Shown piece by piece: positions 34,572-42,832 of a stretch of DNA of 64,000 bases. Source of the stretch: Verrucomicrobiales bacterium (GTDB taxonomy: Bacteria > Verrucomicrobiota > Verrucomicrobiia > Limisphaerales > J093). The notes below the pieces were generated by a model. That model was not told where the DNA came from, did no database searches, and saw only the letters and a program-made list of their open reading frames with translations. The number at the start of each line of letters is the position of its first letter. The stretch's first letter is position 1. The DNA lies in NCBI GenBank assembly GCA_024233215.1, contig JACKPW010000004.1, positions 248,001 through 312,000 of the forward strand. The letters are read 5' to 3'. Position numbers and translations under genes: made by a program.

Positions 34572-36146
34572 ATGAAGACGTCCATTGTCCTGGCGGTTTG
34601 TTTCGGAGCCAGCCCCTTGGCTCTGGGGCAAGGCCTGATAAACCTCAGGAACAAGGTGTCACCCACGATAAACGCCCGGGTGTACGATATGGGCGACAAC
34701 CCGCTGAGCGGTTCCGACGGCTGGGTTGCCCAGGCCTACGTGAGCGATGCCGAGACCGGGCCCTACACGCCGGTTGCCGGTGCCGTAACCCACTTCTACG
34801 GCGATAGGGACGTCAAATTTGGCTACCTGGTACCCTTGGTTGCCGCAGTCCCGGGGATTCCCGAAAACACCCCGATCTGGGTCAGACTCTATGTCTGGAA
34901 CATGGTTGACGGGGAGACCTATGAACTGGCTGATGACGTGGGGGGCGAGGTCGGCGCGTCCAACCCGGTTCACGTCACCCTCGGGGGTCCGGACGCTCCC
35001 GCGGACCTTGTGGGTTTGAAGAGCTGGAGCGTGTGGTCCCCCTATTCGCGGCCTCTGTGGACGTTCACCCTGGGCCCCGGCGGAATTACCATCACACATT
35101 ACCATGGTTCCTACCCTTACGTGTGGATCCCGGATAGCCTGGGCGGCTATCCCGTTATCGGGATCGGCAACGATGCGTTTTCCCACACCGACACGATCAG
35201 CATCACGTTCGGGAATAGAATGACCAACGTCGCGGAATCGGCGTTTGGCTACTGCGACACTTTGCAGTGGATTCAGGTGGACGCGACCAACCCGGAATAC
35301 AGCGACTTGGACGGAGTGCTGTTTGACAAGGCGCGGACTCGCATCGTTGCATACCCAGCCGGCAGGACTGGCGCCTACTCCATTCCCGACGGCGTAACCA
35401 GCATCGGGAACGGCGCGTTCCACCAATGCTACGACATGACGGCCGTCACGCTACCCGGTACCGTCACTAACATCGGGGACAGCGCGTTCCAGAGTTGCTG
35501 GCACATCACGACCTTCACGATGCCAGACACGGTCACTCACATCGGGGACGGCGCGTTCGCCTACTGCAGCCGTCTGGCCGGCGTCTCAATCCCGTCGAGC
35601 CTAACCCGGATCGGTGACAGACTGTTCGACGGCTGCAGAAGTCTCGCGACTGTCACCATCCCCGATGGCGTGGCCAGTATCGGAGAGCGCGCGTTCGCAG
35701 GCTGCACGGCGCTTGCAAGTGTTAGAATCCCGGAGAGCATCACCACCATCCGTGCCGCCGCGTTCACGGATTGCTCGGGTTTGACAAGTGTGTTCTGCGA
35801 AGGAGACGTGCCATTGTTCGATATCCCCAACGATGCCTTCCGTGGGGCTACCGCAGCGATCGTCTACTACCGCCCGGGGACTTCCGGTTGGGCTGAGATG
35901 GTGGTGCGCCGGCCTCTTGCTCTCTGGATTCCACTGAGTGTGGGAGAGCCCCGGGACCCACCCGCCACGCCGTTGAGGCTCCTCAGCGCGACCCCTGCCC
36001 CGGAGTCGCTCACCATCCAACGCAGCACGAACCTGCGGGACTGGGAGGACTGGCAGACAGTGAGCCGGGACGAGGGGCCCGGTGAACTGAATGATCCTGA
36101 AGCAGGCGCGGTGCCGTATCGGTTCTATCGAGCGGTTGGGCATTGA
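34572..36146 (+). CDS. Exported BspA-type leucine-rich-repeat protein
   Basis: 524 residues with a signal peptide (MKTSIVLAVCFGASPLALGQ). Residues ~20-170 form a beta-rich domain. From about residue 190 to 420 there are roughly eight BspA/LRR_5 repeats of ~23 residues, each with the pattern I-P-x-G-V-T-x-I-G-x-x-A-F-x-x-C-x-x-L (for example YSIPDGVTSIGNGAFHQC). These fold into a solenoid used for surface binding or adhesion. The end (LTIQRSTNLRDWEDWQTVSR ... YRFYRAVGH) is the same kind of C-terminal module found in the secreted protein at 2007-4319. No enzymatic domain is present. GC and codon use look somewhat lower than in neighbours. A repeat element begins 26 bases after the stop. Confidence 0.88.
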   Translation: MKTSIVLAVCFGASPLALGQGLINLRNKVSPTINARVYDMGDNPLSGSDGWVAQAYVSDAETGPYTPVAGAVTHFYGDRDVKFGYLVPLVAAVPGIPENTPIWVRLYVWNMVDGETYELADDVGGEVGASNPVHVTLGGPDAPADLVGLKSWSVWSPYSRPLWTFTLGPGGITITHYHGSYPYVWIPDSLGGYPVIGIGNDAFSHTDTISITFGNRMTNVAESAFGYCDTLQWIQVDATNPEYSDLDGVLFDKARTRIVAYPAGRTGAYSIPDGVTSIGNGAFHQCYDMTAVTLPGTVTNIGDSAFQSCWHITTFTMPDTVTHIGDGAFAYCSRLAGVSIPSSLTRIGDRLFDGCRSLATVTIPDGVASIGERAFAGCTALASVRIPESITTIRAAAFTDCSGLTSVFCEGDVPLFDIPNDAFRGATAAIVYYRPGTSGWAEMVVRRPLALWIPLSVGEPRDPPATPLRLLSATPAPESLTIQRSTNLRDWEDWQTVSRDEGPGELNDPEAGAVPYRFYRAVGH

Positions 36147-36172
36147 CCGACCGGCCGTCTCCACTCCGTTCC

Positions 36173-36314
36173 ACCACGAATGGGCACGAAGAAACCCGAA
36201 TCGAGAGGCAGTCCCCAACGAGAGCGGAAATCGGCCGGAAGCGATGAGTCGGGGCGAGGCCTGACGATGCGCGGGAACACTCGTGATTAGTGTCCATTCG
36301 CGTCCATTCGTGGT
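36173..36314. repeat. 142-bp element with inverted CACGAATGG ends
   Basis: The left end ACCACGAATGG(G)CACGAA is mirrored by the right end TTCGCGTCCATTCGTGGT. Together they form an inverted-end element between the LRR gene and the lipoprotein gene. No clear target duplication is visible. Same end motif as the repeats at 8209, 20233 and 63314. Confidence 0.6.
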
Positions 36315-36435
36315 CTTTGGCGATCGTATCGCTCAACCACTCCCTTCCGCTCCCGCGCGCGCCCAGACCCCGTTGATGCCCCGTCCCCCTGCTCGGCAGG
36401 CTTGGAAACTGGGATTCCTGGCGTATGGTGTCGCC

Positions 36436-36822
36436 ATGAAAGTTGCGTATTTCTGTGCCGCAATCCTGGCCCTGGCGCTGACCGCGTGCAGCGGGAAGAA
36501 GGAGGAACCCGCGAAACCCGCCGGCACCAACCAGACGGACTCAGCCACCAACCAGGCCTACAACACCGGCAACCCCCTCACCGCGCCGGTGGATTACCTC
36601 GGCGCCGTCGGCCAGGCCCAGCGCCACTCGGAGAAGGTGCTGGACACGGTCCAGATCCAGAGCGCCATCCGGCAGTTCCAGGCCGTGGAGGATCGCAATC
36701 CCAAGGACCTGAACGAACTGGTGAGTTCCGGCTATCTCACTCAACTCCCGAAAGCGCCCTACGGAATGAAGGTCCAATACGACGCCCGGAGCGGCCAGGT
36801 CACCATCGTCCGCCAACAGTGA
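36436..36822 (+). CDS. Small putative lipoprotein
   Basis: 128 residues, no family recognised. The ATG at 36436 gives a lipoprotein signal peptide with lipobox LTAC (MKVAYFCAAILALALTACSG), so the mature protein is probably anchored by its Cys to a membrane. The linker after it is Lys/Pro/Asn/Thr-rich and disordered. The C-terminal part (DTVQIQSAIRQFQAVEDRNP, DLNELVSSGYLTQLPKAPYG, KVQYDARSGQVTIV) resembles the globular tail of type II-secretion-like pseudopilin or 'DUF' proteins of verrucomicrobia, where a short helix is followed by a 'L..LV..GYL..LP..P.G' motif. A role in protein display or export is only a guess. Confidence 0.7.
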   Translation: MKVAYFCAAILALALTACSGKKEEPAKPAGTNQTDSATNQAYNTGNPLTAPVDYLGAVGQAQRHSEKVLDTVQIQSAIRQFQAVEDRNPKDLNELVSSGYLTQLPKAPYGMKVQYDARSGQVTIVRQQ

Positions 36823-36844
36823 CGTGCGGCGCGGCGTGCGCAGG

Positions 36845-36911
36845 GGCGAACTGGCGTTCGCCGAGGACCATGCCGTCCGCAGTCGAGGGATTCGGCGAAC
36901 GCCGGTTCGCC
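36845..36911. repeat. Inverted pair of a GGCGAACCGGCGTTCGCC-type repeat
   Basis: The unit at 36845-36864 and its reverse complement at 36892-36911 match at 19 of 20 positions and can form a long stem downstream of the lipoprotein gene, perhaps ending transcription. A further copy of the unit is at 57931-57950. Confidence 0.65.
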
Positions 36912-36954
36912 GACACGGAATGATGAAGTGACTTCGGGAGTTCGCCGTCGCCCG

Positions 36955-37527
36955 TCAGTTTTCGCTGCGGACGGCGCCCTCCATGAAGGCGTAACAGAGC
37001 AGATGGCAGATGTGCATGTGGCAGTCCTCGACCCGACCGTAATGCTCGTCCCCGATGACCAGCACGTCGTCCGCGAGGTCCGCCAGGCGGCCGCGCTTGC
37101 CACCGAGCAGGGCCACGGTATGGACCCCATGTGACCGGGCCCACTCGACCGCCTTCACGAGGTTCGGGGAGTTCCCACTGACGCTCATGACGAGCAGCAG
37201 ATCGCCGGCCCGCGCGTAGTTCTGGAGTTGTCCGGAGAAGACGTCCTCGTAGGCGTAGTCATTGCCGAGGGCGGTGAACCAACTCACGTTGTCGTTCAAC
37301 GACAGGACGCGGAACCGTTTGCCGAGTTTGTCGGAGGCGCCCTTGCCGAGGTCGGTGGCGAAGTGGGAGGCGTTGGCGGCGCTGCCCCCGTTGCCGCAGG
37401 CGAAGATCTGCCGATCCTCCTCCCAAGCCGTCCTCAAACGGTCCACCACCCGGGCGACACCTTCCACGGGGATCGAATCCACGGCCGTCTTCTGCGCCTG
37501 CAGGTAACGCGAAATCCAGTCATTCAT
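36955..37527 (-). CDS. gmhA: SIS-domain phosphoheptose-isomerase-like protein (GmhA/DiaA type)
   Basis: 190-residue cytosolic SIS-domain protein. FACGNGGSAANASHFATDLG (about 43-62) is the phosphosugar-binding loop of the GmhA/DiaA family, and MSVSGNSPNLVKAVEWAR (about 113-130) the second SIS loop. VEDCHMHICHLLCYAFME carries the GmhA-like C-terminal metal-binding E/H pattern. In GmhA these make sedoheptulose-7-phosphate into D-glycero-D-manno-heptose-7-phosphate for LPS core synthesis; DiaA lacks catalysis. The ligand residues favour GmhA. No other heptose gene is nearby. A repeat element (37644-37809) lies upstream. Confidence 0.82.
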   Translation of the reverse strand: MNDWISRYLQAQKTAVDSIPVEGVARVVDRLRTAWEEDRQIFACGNGGSAANASHFATDLGKGASDKLGKRFRVLSLNDNVSWFTALGNDYAYEDVFSGQLQNYARAGDLLLVMSVSGNSPNLVKAVEWARSHGVHTVALLGGKRGRLADLADDVLVIGDEHYGRVEDCHMHICHLLCYAFMEGAVRSEN

Positions 37528-37643
37528 GGGGCGGCACCCTGCCAGAACCCGGGGGCCGCGAACAGCCCTGTTTTGGTCTGCCCTGTGGAACCATACGACT
37601 GGTCTGACTGAGGACCCGTGGAAGCCGCCGCCTCAAAGCTCAA

Positions 37644-37809
37644 CCTAGAAAAAGCAGTTGAACCGCAGATCGACACAGATAGACGCAGATACCCAAGGAC
37701 TTGCGCGATTTTCGCGTCACACCCAATGGGTGAAGACATCCGGCGGACGTGGGGGGCTCACGTCGAGGGACTTATCTGCGTTCATCCCCGTTCATCTGCG
37801 GTTTCCAGG
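37644..37809 (-). mobile_element. 166-bp MITE-like element, copy C (reversed)
   Basis: Reverse-oriented copy, identical to copy A at the three positions where B differs. It is flanked by CTCAA at 37639-37643 and 37810-37814. The right-hand CTCAA contains the TGA stop (minus strand) of the ArsR-methyltransferase gene ending at 37811, the same relation as for copy B. Confidence 0.85.
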
Positions 37810-37810
37810 C

Positions 37811-38743
37811 TCAAACCCGGGTCGCGGCGCAGAGAAGGGTCTCAAAGTGGGGTGGTTCCTCCTCGCGGGCCACGGTGGTGATCTCGATCCGCCGGAAGCC
37901 GGCTTCCTCCAACCAGCGCTGGAGATCCGCCTCGGCGAAACCCAGCCAGTGATCGCCGTACAACTCGCGGGCCGGCTCGAAACCGTGTTCCCGCAGGTCA
38001 AGCAGCAGCAACTGCCCGCCGGGCCGGAGAATCCGGAAGGCATTCCGCAGGGCCCGTTCCGGATCCGAAGCATGATGCAGCGCCTGGCTGAGAATCACGA
38101 GGTCCACGGCCGCATCGGCGATGGGAGGATCGTGCAGGTCGCCCAGGCGGAACTCGAGGTTGTCCAGGCCGTTCTTCCGGGCCTTGCGCGCCCCGTAATT
38201 CACCATGCTTTCCGAATTGTCCACCGCGATCACCCGCCGGCAGCGATGGGCGAGCAACTCGCTCAACAATCCCTCGCCGGACCCGAGATCCGCCACTTCC
38301 AATGGCGGCAGGATGCGCAGGAGCAACTGACCAAACGCCTGCCAGGACCGGCCCGGGCCGTAACTGCGGTCGAAGCGTCCCGCCACCTGGTTGAAGTAGA
38401 GTTGGGACTGGTCCTCGCGCAGCTTGAGAATGCGGCGCAAGTTGGCCTGGTCGGCCGGGTGCTCGGGCAACTCCGCGGCCCCCTGTCGCGCCAGTTGCAC
38501 GAACTCCTTCATGGCCGCACTGCCGCCGGGAGGCACGCGATACAAACTCCGTTTCCCCTCCCGCCGGTGCAGGACAAAGCCCGAATTCTCCAGCAGGCGC
38601 AGATGGGTGGAGATGCGCGACTGGCCCAAGCGGGTGATTTCCTGGAGTTCGTTCACGGAAAGCTCCTCGGCTCCCAGCAGGGCGAGCAATCTCAACCGGG
38701 TGGGATCGGACAAGGCACGCAACGCTTTCAACGTGGGCGGCAT
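37811..38743 (-). CDS. ArsR-type regulator fused to a SAM-dependent methyltransferase
   Basis: 310 residues, starting at the ATG at 38743 (longer open frame upstream is not supported). Residues 1-95 are an ArsR winged helix: LKALSDPTRLRLLALLG (here LRALSDPTRLRLLALLG), the recognition helix in LGQSRISTHLRLLENSGFVL, and the wing RREGKRSLYRV. After residue ~140 is a class I methyltransferase: VADLGSGEGLLSELLA (motif I), VIAVDNSESMVNYG, and FRILRPGGQLLLLDL. Fusions of this type are common and often sit near sulfur or metal genes; the ligand is unknown. Cysteine metal sites are not evident. The stop codon is inside the target duplication of MITE copy C. Confidence 0.87.
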   Translation of the reverse strand: MPPTLKALRALSDPTRLRLLALLGAEELSVNELQEITRLGQSRISTHLRLLENSGFVLHRREGKRSLYRVPPGGSAAMKEFVQLARQGAAELPEHPADQANLRRILKLREDQSQLYFNQVAGRFDRSYGPGRSWQAFGQLLLRILPPLEVADLGSGEGLLSELLAHRCRRVIAVDNSESMVNYGARKARKNGLDNLEFRLGDLHDPPIADAAVDLVILSQALHHASDPERALRNAFRILRPGGQLLLLDLREHGFEPARELYGDHWLGFAEADLQRWLEEAGFRRIEITTVAREEEPPHFETLLCAATRV

Positions 38744-39015
38744 GGCCCCGAAGTCTGCCGTCCGGGAAGGGGCAAAGCAATCCCAAGGGCCCCAAGGGCG
38801 CCACGCCGGTAAATCCGAAATTCGAAGGCTGCACAGAGGGGGACACTTACCTTCCCTTCCTGCGGCCCGGGATTTCCCTTTGGCCGTCTCGGCGGGAGCC
38901 GCGCCCTCCCTCTGGTCTTGCGTCGGATTTTGGATTTCGGGGATTCGAATTTCCCGCAGGGCGCCATCCCGCGGGCGACTTGCCCTTTGGGAAGGGTGCG
39001 TCCACAGTGACGGGC

Positions 39016-39999
39016 ATGTATTGGATGATCGGAGGCGACGGTCGGGAATACGGCCCGGTGTCAGCGGACCAGTTGGGCGAGTGGGTGGCGGAACACCGCG
39101 CCAACGGGCAGACGCAGGTCCGGCGCGATGGGGAAACCGCGTGGCAACCGCTGGCGGCCCTGCCGGAATTCGCCGACGCACTGCGCGACGCCGCCGGACA
39201 CCACGCGGCGCCCCCCCCTCCGCCACCGCCCCTGCCGGCTGAGGCGGCCCCGGTGGTCGGGGCGGGAATGTCCGGTCAGCTTGATGTCGGAGGATGTCTG
39301 GGGCGGGCCTGGAGCCTCCTGATGGCAAACTTCGGGCTGATCATCGGGGGGTGCCTGCTGTTTTGGGGGTTGCGACGTCTGCTGGGTTACCTGTGCATCG
39401 GCGTCATCGTCAACCCGATCCTGTTGGGTCCGCTCATGGCGGGACTGAGCCTGATCGTGCTGAAACGGGCACGCCAGCAACCCACCCACATCACGGAGAT
39501 GTTCAGCTTCTTCGGCCCCCCGTTCGTGCAGTTCATGCTGCTGGGGATCATCTATGTCGTCGCCACCTCCCTGGGGATGCTGTTGTGTTTCGTGCCGGGA
39601 CTGGTGCTGATGGTGATCTGGGCGTTCGCCTTCGTGGCGGCGGCGGACCGGCCCGGCCACTACTGGCACGCCATGGAAACCAGTCGGCACGCCGTGATGC
39701 CCCGTTTCATCAGCGTGGCGGTCCTGCTTCTGATCGCCTGGCTCCCCTTTGTGATTGCGACGCTCTACCTGCAGGCGTTGAGCACCAGCTACGCCATGGA
39801 CGTCTTCTCGAACGGCGGCGTCTTTGATTTCAGCCTGCTGACGGACCAGGGGCGGTGGAAACAGTTCGCGATCTACACCTCCGGGCTCGAGTTCAAGCAC
39901 GCCATAGTGCAACTGCTCAACCTGCCGTTTGCGCTCGCTGTGACGGTCCAGGCCTATGAAGACCTCCTCGGACACCCCCCCGGGAACCGTGCCGGATAA
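39016..39999 (+). CDS. GYF_2-domain multi-pass membrane protein
   Basis: 327 residues. The start at 39016 begins the GYF_2 domain directly (MYWMIGGDGREYGPVSADQL ... AWQPLAAL, residues 1-50). A Pro/Ala-rich linker follows (HAAPPPPPPPLPAEAAP), then five or six hydrophobic segments between residues ~95 and 320 (LIIGGCLLFWG; NPILLGPLMAGLSLIVL; FVQFMLLGIIYVVATSLGML; LVLMVIWAFAFVA; FISVAVLLLIAWLPFVI). The layout is common in verrucomicrobial and planctomycete proteins of unknown function. The GYF_2 domain may bind Pro-rich partners at the membrane. It overlaps the next gene by 44 bases. Confidence 0.82.
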   Translation: MYWMIGGDGREYGPVSADQLGEWVAEHRANGQTQVRRDGETAWQPLAALPEFADALRDAAGHHAAPPPPPPPLPAEAAPVVGAGMSGQLDVGGCLGRAWSLLMANFGLIIGGCLLFWGLRRLLGYLCIGVIVNPILLGPLMAGLSLIVLKRARQQPTHITEMFSFFGPPFVQFMLLGIIYVVATSLGMLLCFVPGLVLMVIWAFAFVAAADRPGHYWHAMETSRHAVMPRFISVAVLLLIAWLPFVIATLYLQALSTSYAMDVFSNGGVFDFSLLTDQGRWKQFAIYTSGLEFKHAIVQLLNLPFALAVTVQAYEDLLGHPPGNRAG

Positions 40000-40435
40000 G
40001 GCCACCCGCCGGGCCTGCCTGGTGGCGAACCTGAGCATGCCCGGACTGGGGTCCATCGCCGCAGGCCGGAAGATCGGCTACGTCCAAATGGGGGTTTACC
40101 TCGTCGGCTTCGCCGGCAGCATGGTGTCGGTCCTGGCCTTCCTCTGGCAATGGACCAGCCGCGGCACCATGCCCCAGGAAATCACCAACCCCGCCCTGGT
40201 CGCCGGCGTCCTGAGCATCGGCGTCGCCGGCATTGCCTGGCTGTGGGCCTTGAACACCAGCCGACAGGTCGAAGCGGAGAGCCGGTGCGCCTCGCGAGAA
40301 TCCGCCCTGCCCCCCCGTTTGCCTCCGGAGATTCCTCCCGAACTGCCCTCTGAGGAACTGAAAACGGAGGACGGACGACGGAGGGCAGAAGAGGGAACGG
40401 CGAATACCGAATTAGGAACGCCGAACCCCGAATGA
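39956..40435 (+). CDS. Small membrane protein with repeat-derived C-terminus
   Basis: 159 residues. Two transmembrane segments lie in ANLSMPGLGSIAAGRKIGYV...LVGFAGSMVSVLAFLW and VAGVLSIGVAGIAWLWAL. The first part resembles TM2-type small membrane proteins. It begins 44 bases inside the preceding GYF_2 gene. The last ~25 residues (KTEDGRRRAEEGTANTELGT) are low-complexity and correspond to a GA-rich, repeat-like DNA stretch (40360-40435: ...GGACGACGGAGGGCAGAAG..., GAATTAGGAACGCCGAA...), so the reading frame has probably run into non-coding repeat. The original stop was likely upstream. Confidence 0.6.
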   Translation: MKTSSDTPPGTVPDKATRRACLVANLSMPGLGSIAAGRKIGYVQMGVYLVGFAGSMVSVLAFLWQWTSRGTMPQEITNPALVAGVLSIGVAGIAWLWALNTSRQVEAESRCASRESALPPRLPPEIPPELPSEELKTEDGRRRAEEGTANTELGTPNPE

Positions 40436-40445
40436 TGAAGGTCTT

Positions 40446-41138
40446 TCACTGCAGGTCGGATCCGGAGTCCCCGCCCGGGGATGCCAAACGGTAAAGGTCG
40501 CTCCGCAACAACCCGGCGGCGAAACAGCGTCGCGCCGCCCGCTTCCACCCGGCCTCCGTAATCATCGGGTCGGGATCCACGAGCCGCCTCGTCTCCAGGC
40601 CCGTTGCCGTTCGAAACGCCGCGTACAGCAGAAAGATCAGCGCCCGGCCGGGGCACGCCATCGGACCGGACGGAATGCGGAAGTCGGTGACCGCCCACAA
40701 CGCCCCGGGCATCGCGCAGTCGCGCACGCGCGAAACCAGCCGGGTCAATTCGCGCTCTTCAAGACAGTCGAGGAAGAAATGGGTGACGACCCCGTCGAAG
40801 CACCTCTTGGGAAGATCGACTTCCCGCACATCTCCACGAACCCAGGTGACGCTGTCCACACGACGCCCGGCTCGATGGCAAACCCGTCTTGCCCGGGCCA
40901 GCATGCGCTCGCTGGAATCCACCACGGTGATACGGGCCGGACAACCGCTCCGGAGCAGGTCGTTGAGGAACCGGCCGGGCCCCTCGCCGATCAACAGCAA
41001 GGACCGCGCTTGAGCGGTTTCCCCCAGGAACGCCCGTCGGGCCCGGGCCATCAGACCGCCGGCACAGACCTTTTCGGCCCACGGGTACCACCGGGCGACC
41101 CGGTCGAAGTCAGGCGGGCTGGGGAAGGCACGTTCCAC
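40446..41138 (-). CDS. Class I SAM-dependent methyltransferase
   Basis: 230 residues. SLLLIGEGPGRFLNDLLRSG (about 45-64, motif I), ITVVDSSERMLARARRV (motif II) and TWVRGDVREVDLPKRCFDGV (motif III region) give the Rossmann core, followed by VVTHFFLDCLEERELTRLVS. The family closely resembles ubiquinone/menaquinone-type or small-molecule methyltransferases (UbiE-like), but no specific substrate pocket is identified. No signal peptide. It overlaps the next gene (41110-41508) by 29 bases and closes a four-gene coupled operon from 42442. Confidence 0.82.
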   Translation of the reverse strand: MERAFPSPPDFDRVARWYPWAEKVCAGGLMARARRAFLGETAQARSLLLIGEGPGRFLNDLLRSGCPARITVVDSSERMLARARRVCHRAGRRVDSVTWVRGDVREVDLPKRCFDGVVTHFFLDCLEERELTRLVSRVRDCAMPGALWAVTDFRIPSGPMACPGRALIFLLYAAFRTATGLETRRLVDPDPMITEAGWKRAARRCFAAGLLRSDLYRLASPGGDSGSDLQ

Positions 41139-41508
41139 GGTGAGCGCACCGGCGCCATCGCCAGATCACGCCCGCCACCAGACCGCCGATGGCATAGGCG
41201 AGCACGTCCAGGGGATCCCCCACCGCGCCCCGGAAGAGCCATGGTCCGAGACCCTCGCAAACGATGGACCAGACGGCGACGTGAAGGGCGATTTCCCCCC
41301 AGGCCGGCGGCAGGTCGTGAGGGCGCCACCCGGCCAACCGGTGAATCCAAAGCAGGACCGGCAGGGCGCAGGGAATCAGCAACCCGTCGTTGAACCAGTT
41401 TACCAGCCAGGCATTCCCGAACCCGGGCTTCCACCAGAGCCGGTTCAGGAGGTAAAGCGCGACCGCAACCAGGAAGACCGGGTCGCGGAGGTAACGAAAC
41501 CGGTTCAC
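41110..41508 (-). CDS. Small multi-pass membrane protein
   Basis: 132 residues, starting at GTG (41508-41506). Hydrophobic segments: DPVFLVAVALYLLNRLWW, WFNDGLLIPCALPVLLWIHR, LHVAVWSIVCEGLGPWLF and DPLDVLAYAIGGLVAGVIWR, so three to four helices. The DVLAYAIGGLVAG pattern is seen in VanZ-like and small integral-membrane proteins. Function unknown. Its GTG overlaps the TGA stop of the 22-residue microprotein (GTGA), and it overlaps the methyltransferase gene downstream. Confidence 0.68.
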   Translation of the reverse strand: MNRFRYLRDPVFLVAVALYLLNRLWWKPGFGNAWLVNWFNDGLLIPCALPVLLWIHRLAGWRPHDLPPAWGEIALHVAVWSIVCEGLGPWLFRGAVGDPLDVLAYAIGGLVAGVIWRWRRCAHRGTCLPQPA

Positions 41509-41573
41509 AACGAACCCAGTAGCATGGCCAGGGCGGCAACGATGGCGAGCAGGACCTTGAGCAGGGTGATCAT
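41505..41573 (-). CDS. 22-residue hydrophobic microprotein
   Basis: A tiny reading frame, too short for ordinary gene callers: MITLLKVLLAIVAALA followed by MLLGSL. It is one predicted transmembrane helix. Its ATG overlaps the stop of the isomerase gene (ATGA, 41570-41573) and its TGA overlaps the GTG of the next membrane protein (GTGA, 41505-41508). That gives it translational coupling on both sides. A membrane-inserted regulatory or stabilising peptide is a plausible role, but translation is unproven; the frame could also be fortuitous or a translational relay. Confidence 0.5.
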   Translation of the reverse strand: MITLLKVLLAIVAALAMLLGSL

Positions 41574-42442
41574 GCGGTTTGTCCGGTCAGCTTCGCAAAG
41601 AGCTCGCGTTGCTCGATGAGCGCCTTGATGGGATCCTCGGGATCCACCCGGGCTTCAAGCAGAATCCAGCCGGCATAATCGATGCCGACGAACAGCTTCA
41701 TCAGGTCGGCATAGGGGTAATCGCCCAGGTTGAACTCGCGCACGTGGACCGTGGCGCCGAAGCGATCCTTGACCAGGTTGAAGTTCGCCTCGAGCCCGGC
41801 ACCCTGAAGATCCTGGCCGTTGCAGTTCCAGCAGACCGTGGCGTTGGGATGATCCGCCACATCCATGATGGCCTTGATCACGGGCAGTTCCGAGCACCCG
41901 CCATGCACCTCCAGGCGGATCTGCTGACCGAGATCGGCTCCGAACCGGGCGACCTCATTCAGGGACCGGCCGATCTGCTCAATGGTCTGTTCGTGCGGGA
42001 CGCCCTTGGGCAGGTCATTCGGCTTCACCTTCACGCCGCTGCCTCCGATGTCGTGGCTCAACTGCAGCCAGGCCTTCGTGTTGGCGATCTTCTCCCGGAC
42101 CAGCGCCGGGTCCGGGTGGTGGTAATCCTCGTTGGTGCCCATCCCCACACAGGTCACCGGGCTGGCGGCAAAGCGCTGTCTGACTTCACGGCGTTCGGCG
42201 GGAGTCAGCTTCGGACTCACGCCGTGCTTGTGGTCCACGCGCAATTCAACCCCCAACACACCGCTCTTTTCACCGTTGGCAATCAGGGTGGGCAGATCCC
42301 AGTTCCGCCCCCACTGGTAGGTCACCAGGCCGAAACGCATTTTCGAGCCCTTCGCCGCGGCACGGAGGTCGACCGCACCCAACCCGAGGCACAACGGCAC
42401 TCCGCCCAAAGCGGAAAGCTGCAAGAAGGAACGACGATTCAT
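41570..42442 (-). CDS. Sugar phosphate isomerase/epimerase, Tat-exported
   Basis: 290 residues. The ATG at 42442 begins a twin-arginine-like signal (MNRRSFLQLSALGGVPLCLG); an ATG two codons earlier is equally possible. The TIM barrel is of the xylose-isomerase-like superfamily: FGLVTYQWGRNWDLPTLI, VLGVELRVDHKHGVS, GSGVKVKPNDLP, IRLEVHGG (Glu metal ligand), VCWNCNGQDL, VHVREFNLGDYP (Asp/His region) and GWILLEARVDP (final Glu). Exported relatives in this phylum often sit with Gfo/Idh/MocA enzymes; here it leads an operon with small membrane proteins and a methyltransferase. Substrate unknown. Confidence 0.87.
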   Translation of the reverse strand: MNRRSFLQLSALGGVPLCLGLGAVDLRAAAKGSKMRFGLVTYQWGRNWDLPTLIANGEKSGVLGVELRVDHKHGVSPKLTPAERREVRQRFAASPVTCVGMGTNEDYHHPDPALVREKIANTKAWLQLSHDIGGSGVKVKPNDLPKGVPHEQTIEQIGRSLNEVARFGADLGQQIRLEVHGGCSELPVIKAIMDVADHPNATVCWNCNGQDLQGAGLEANFNLVKDRFGATVHVREFNLGDYPYADLMKLFVGIDYAGWILLEARVDPEDPIKALIEQRELFAKLTGQTA

Positions 42443-42524
42443 CTGCATCCAGGACGTTAAGTTGGAAACGGCCTCCGGGAGAATACTCCCACCGGAGGAC
42501 AACCCCGCAACCCCACCACAGCCG

Positions 42525-42737
42525 GCCCCCCGGCACAAGTCCTTACCCACCCCGTAGCCGCCGACATCAGTCGGCGCATCTCCCCTCGCAGCCGACTTCA
42601 GGATTGCGCGGACTCCACGTCCGCGGCTACCCGCCCCCCGGCACAAGTCCTTCCACCCCGTAGCCGCCGACATCAGTCGGCGCATCTCTCCTCCCAGCCG
42701 ACTTCAGGATTGCGCGGACTCCACGTCCGCGGCTACG
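42525..42737. repeat. Two tandem ~108-bp units of a GTAGCCGCCGAC palindromic repeat
   Basis: Each unit runs from a CCCCCCGGCACAAGTCCTT lead through CGTAGCCGCCGACATCAGTC to CCACGTCCGCGGCTAC. The GCCGAC / GTCGGC arms form hairpins. The core recurs at 46465-46491 and 56586-56686. It fills most of the 390-base gap between the isomerase and the FGE-fold gene. Confidence 0.8.
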
Positions 42738-42832
42738 GGTGGCGAAGCCTGAAGACGGCCACCGGGACCGGCGTCCAAGGCATTGACAAAAGCAGGCCCG
42801 GCCCCAAAGCTGGCCGTAGCATTAACTTGATC

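Noticed and set aside
42525..42737. A CRISPR-like array
   Set aside because: There are only two units of ~108 bases that are alike over their whole length, with no distinct repeat-spacer pattern and no cas genes.
42783..42811. TTGACA upstream of the FGE-fold gene as a promoter
   Set aside because: The hexamer 17 bases on is AAAGCT, which does not match a -10.
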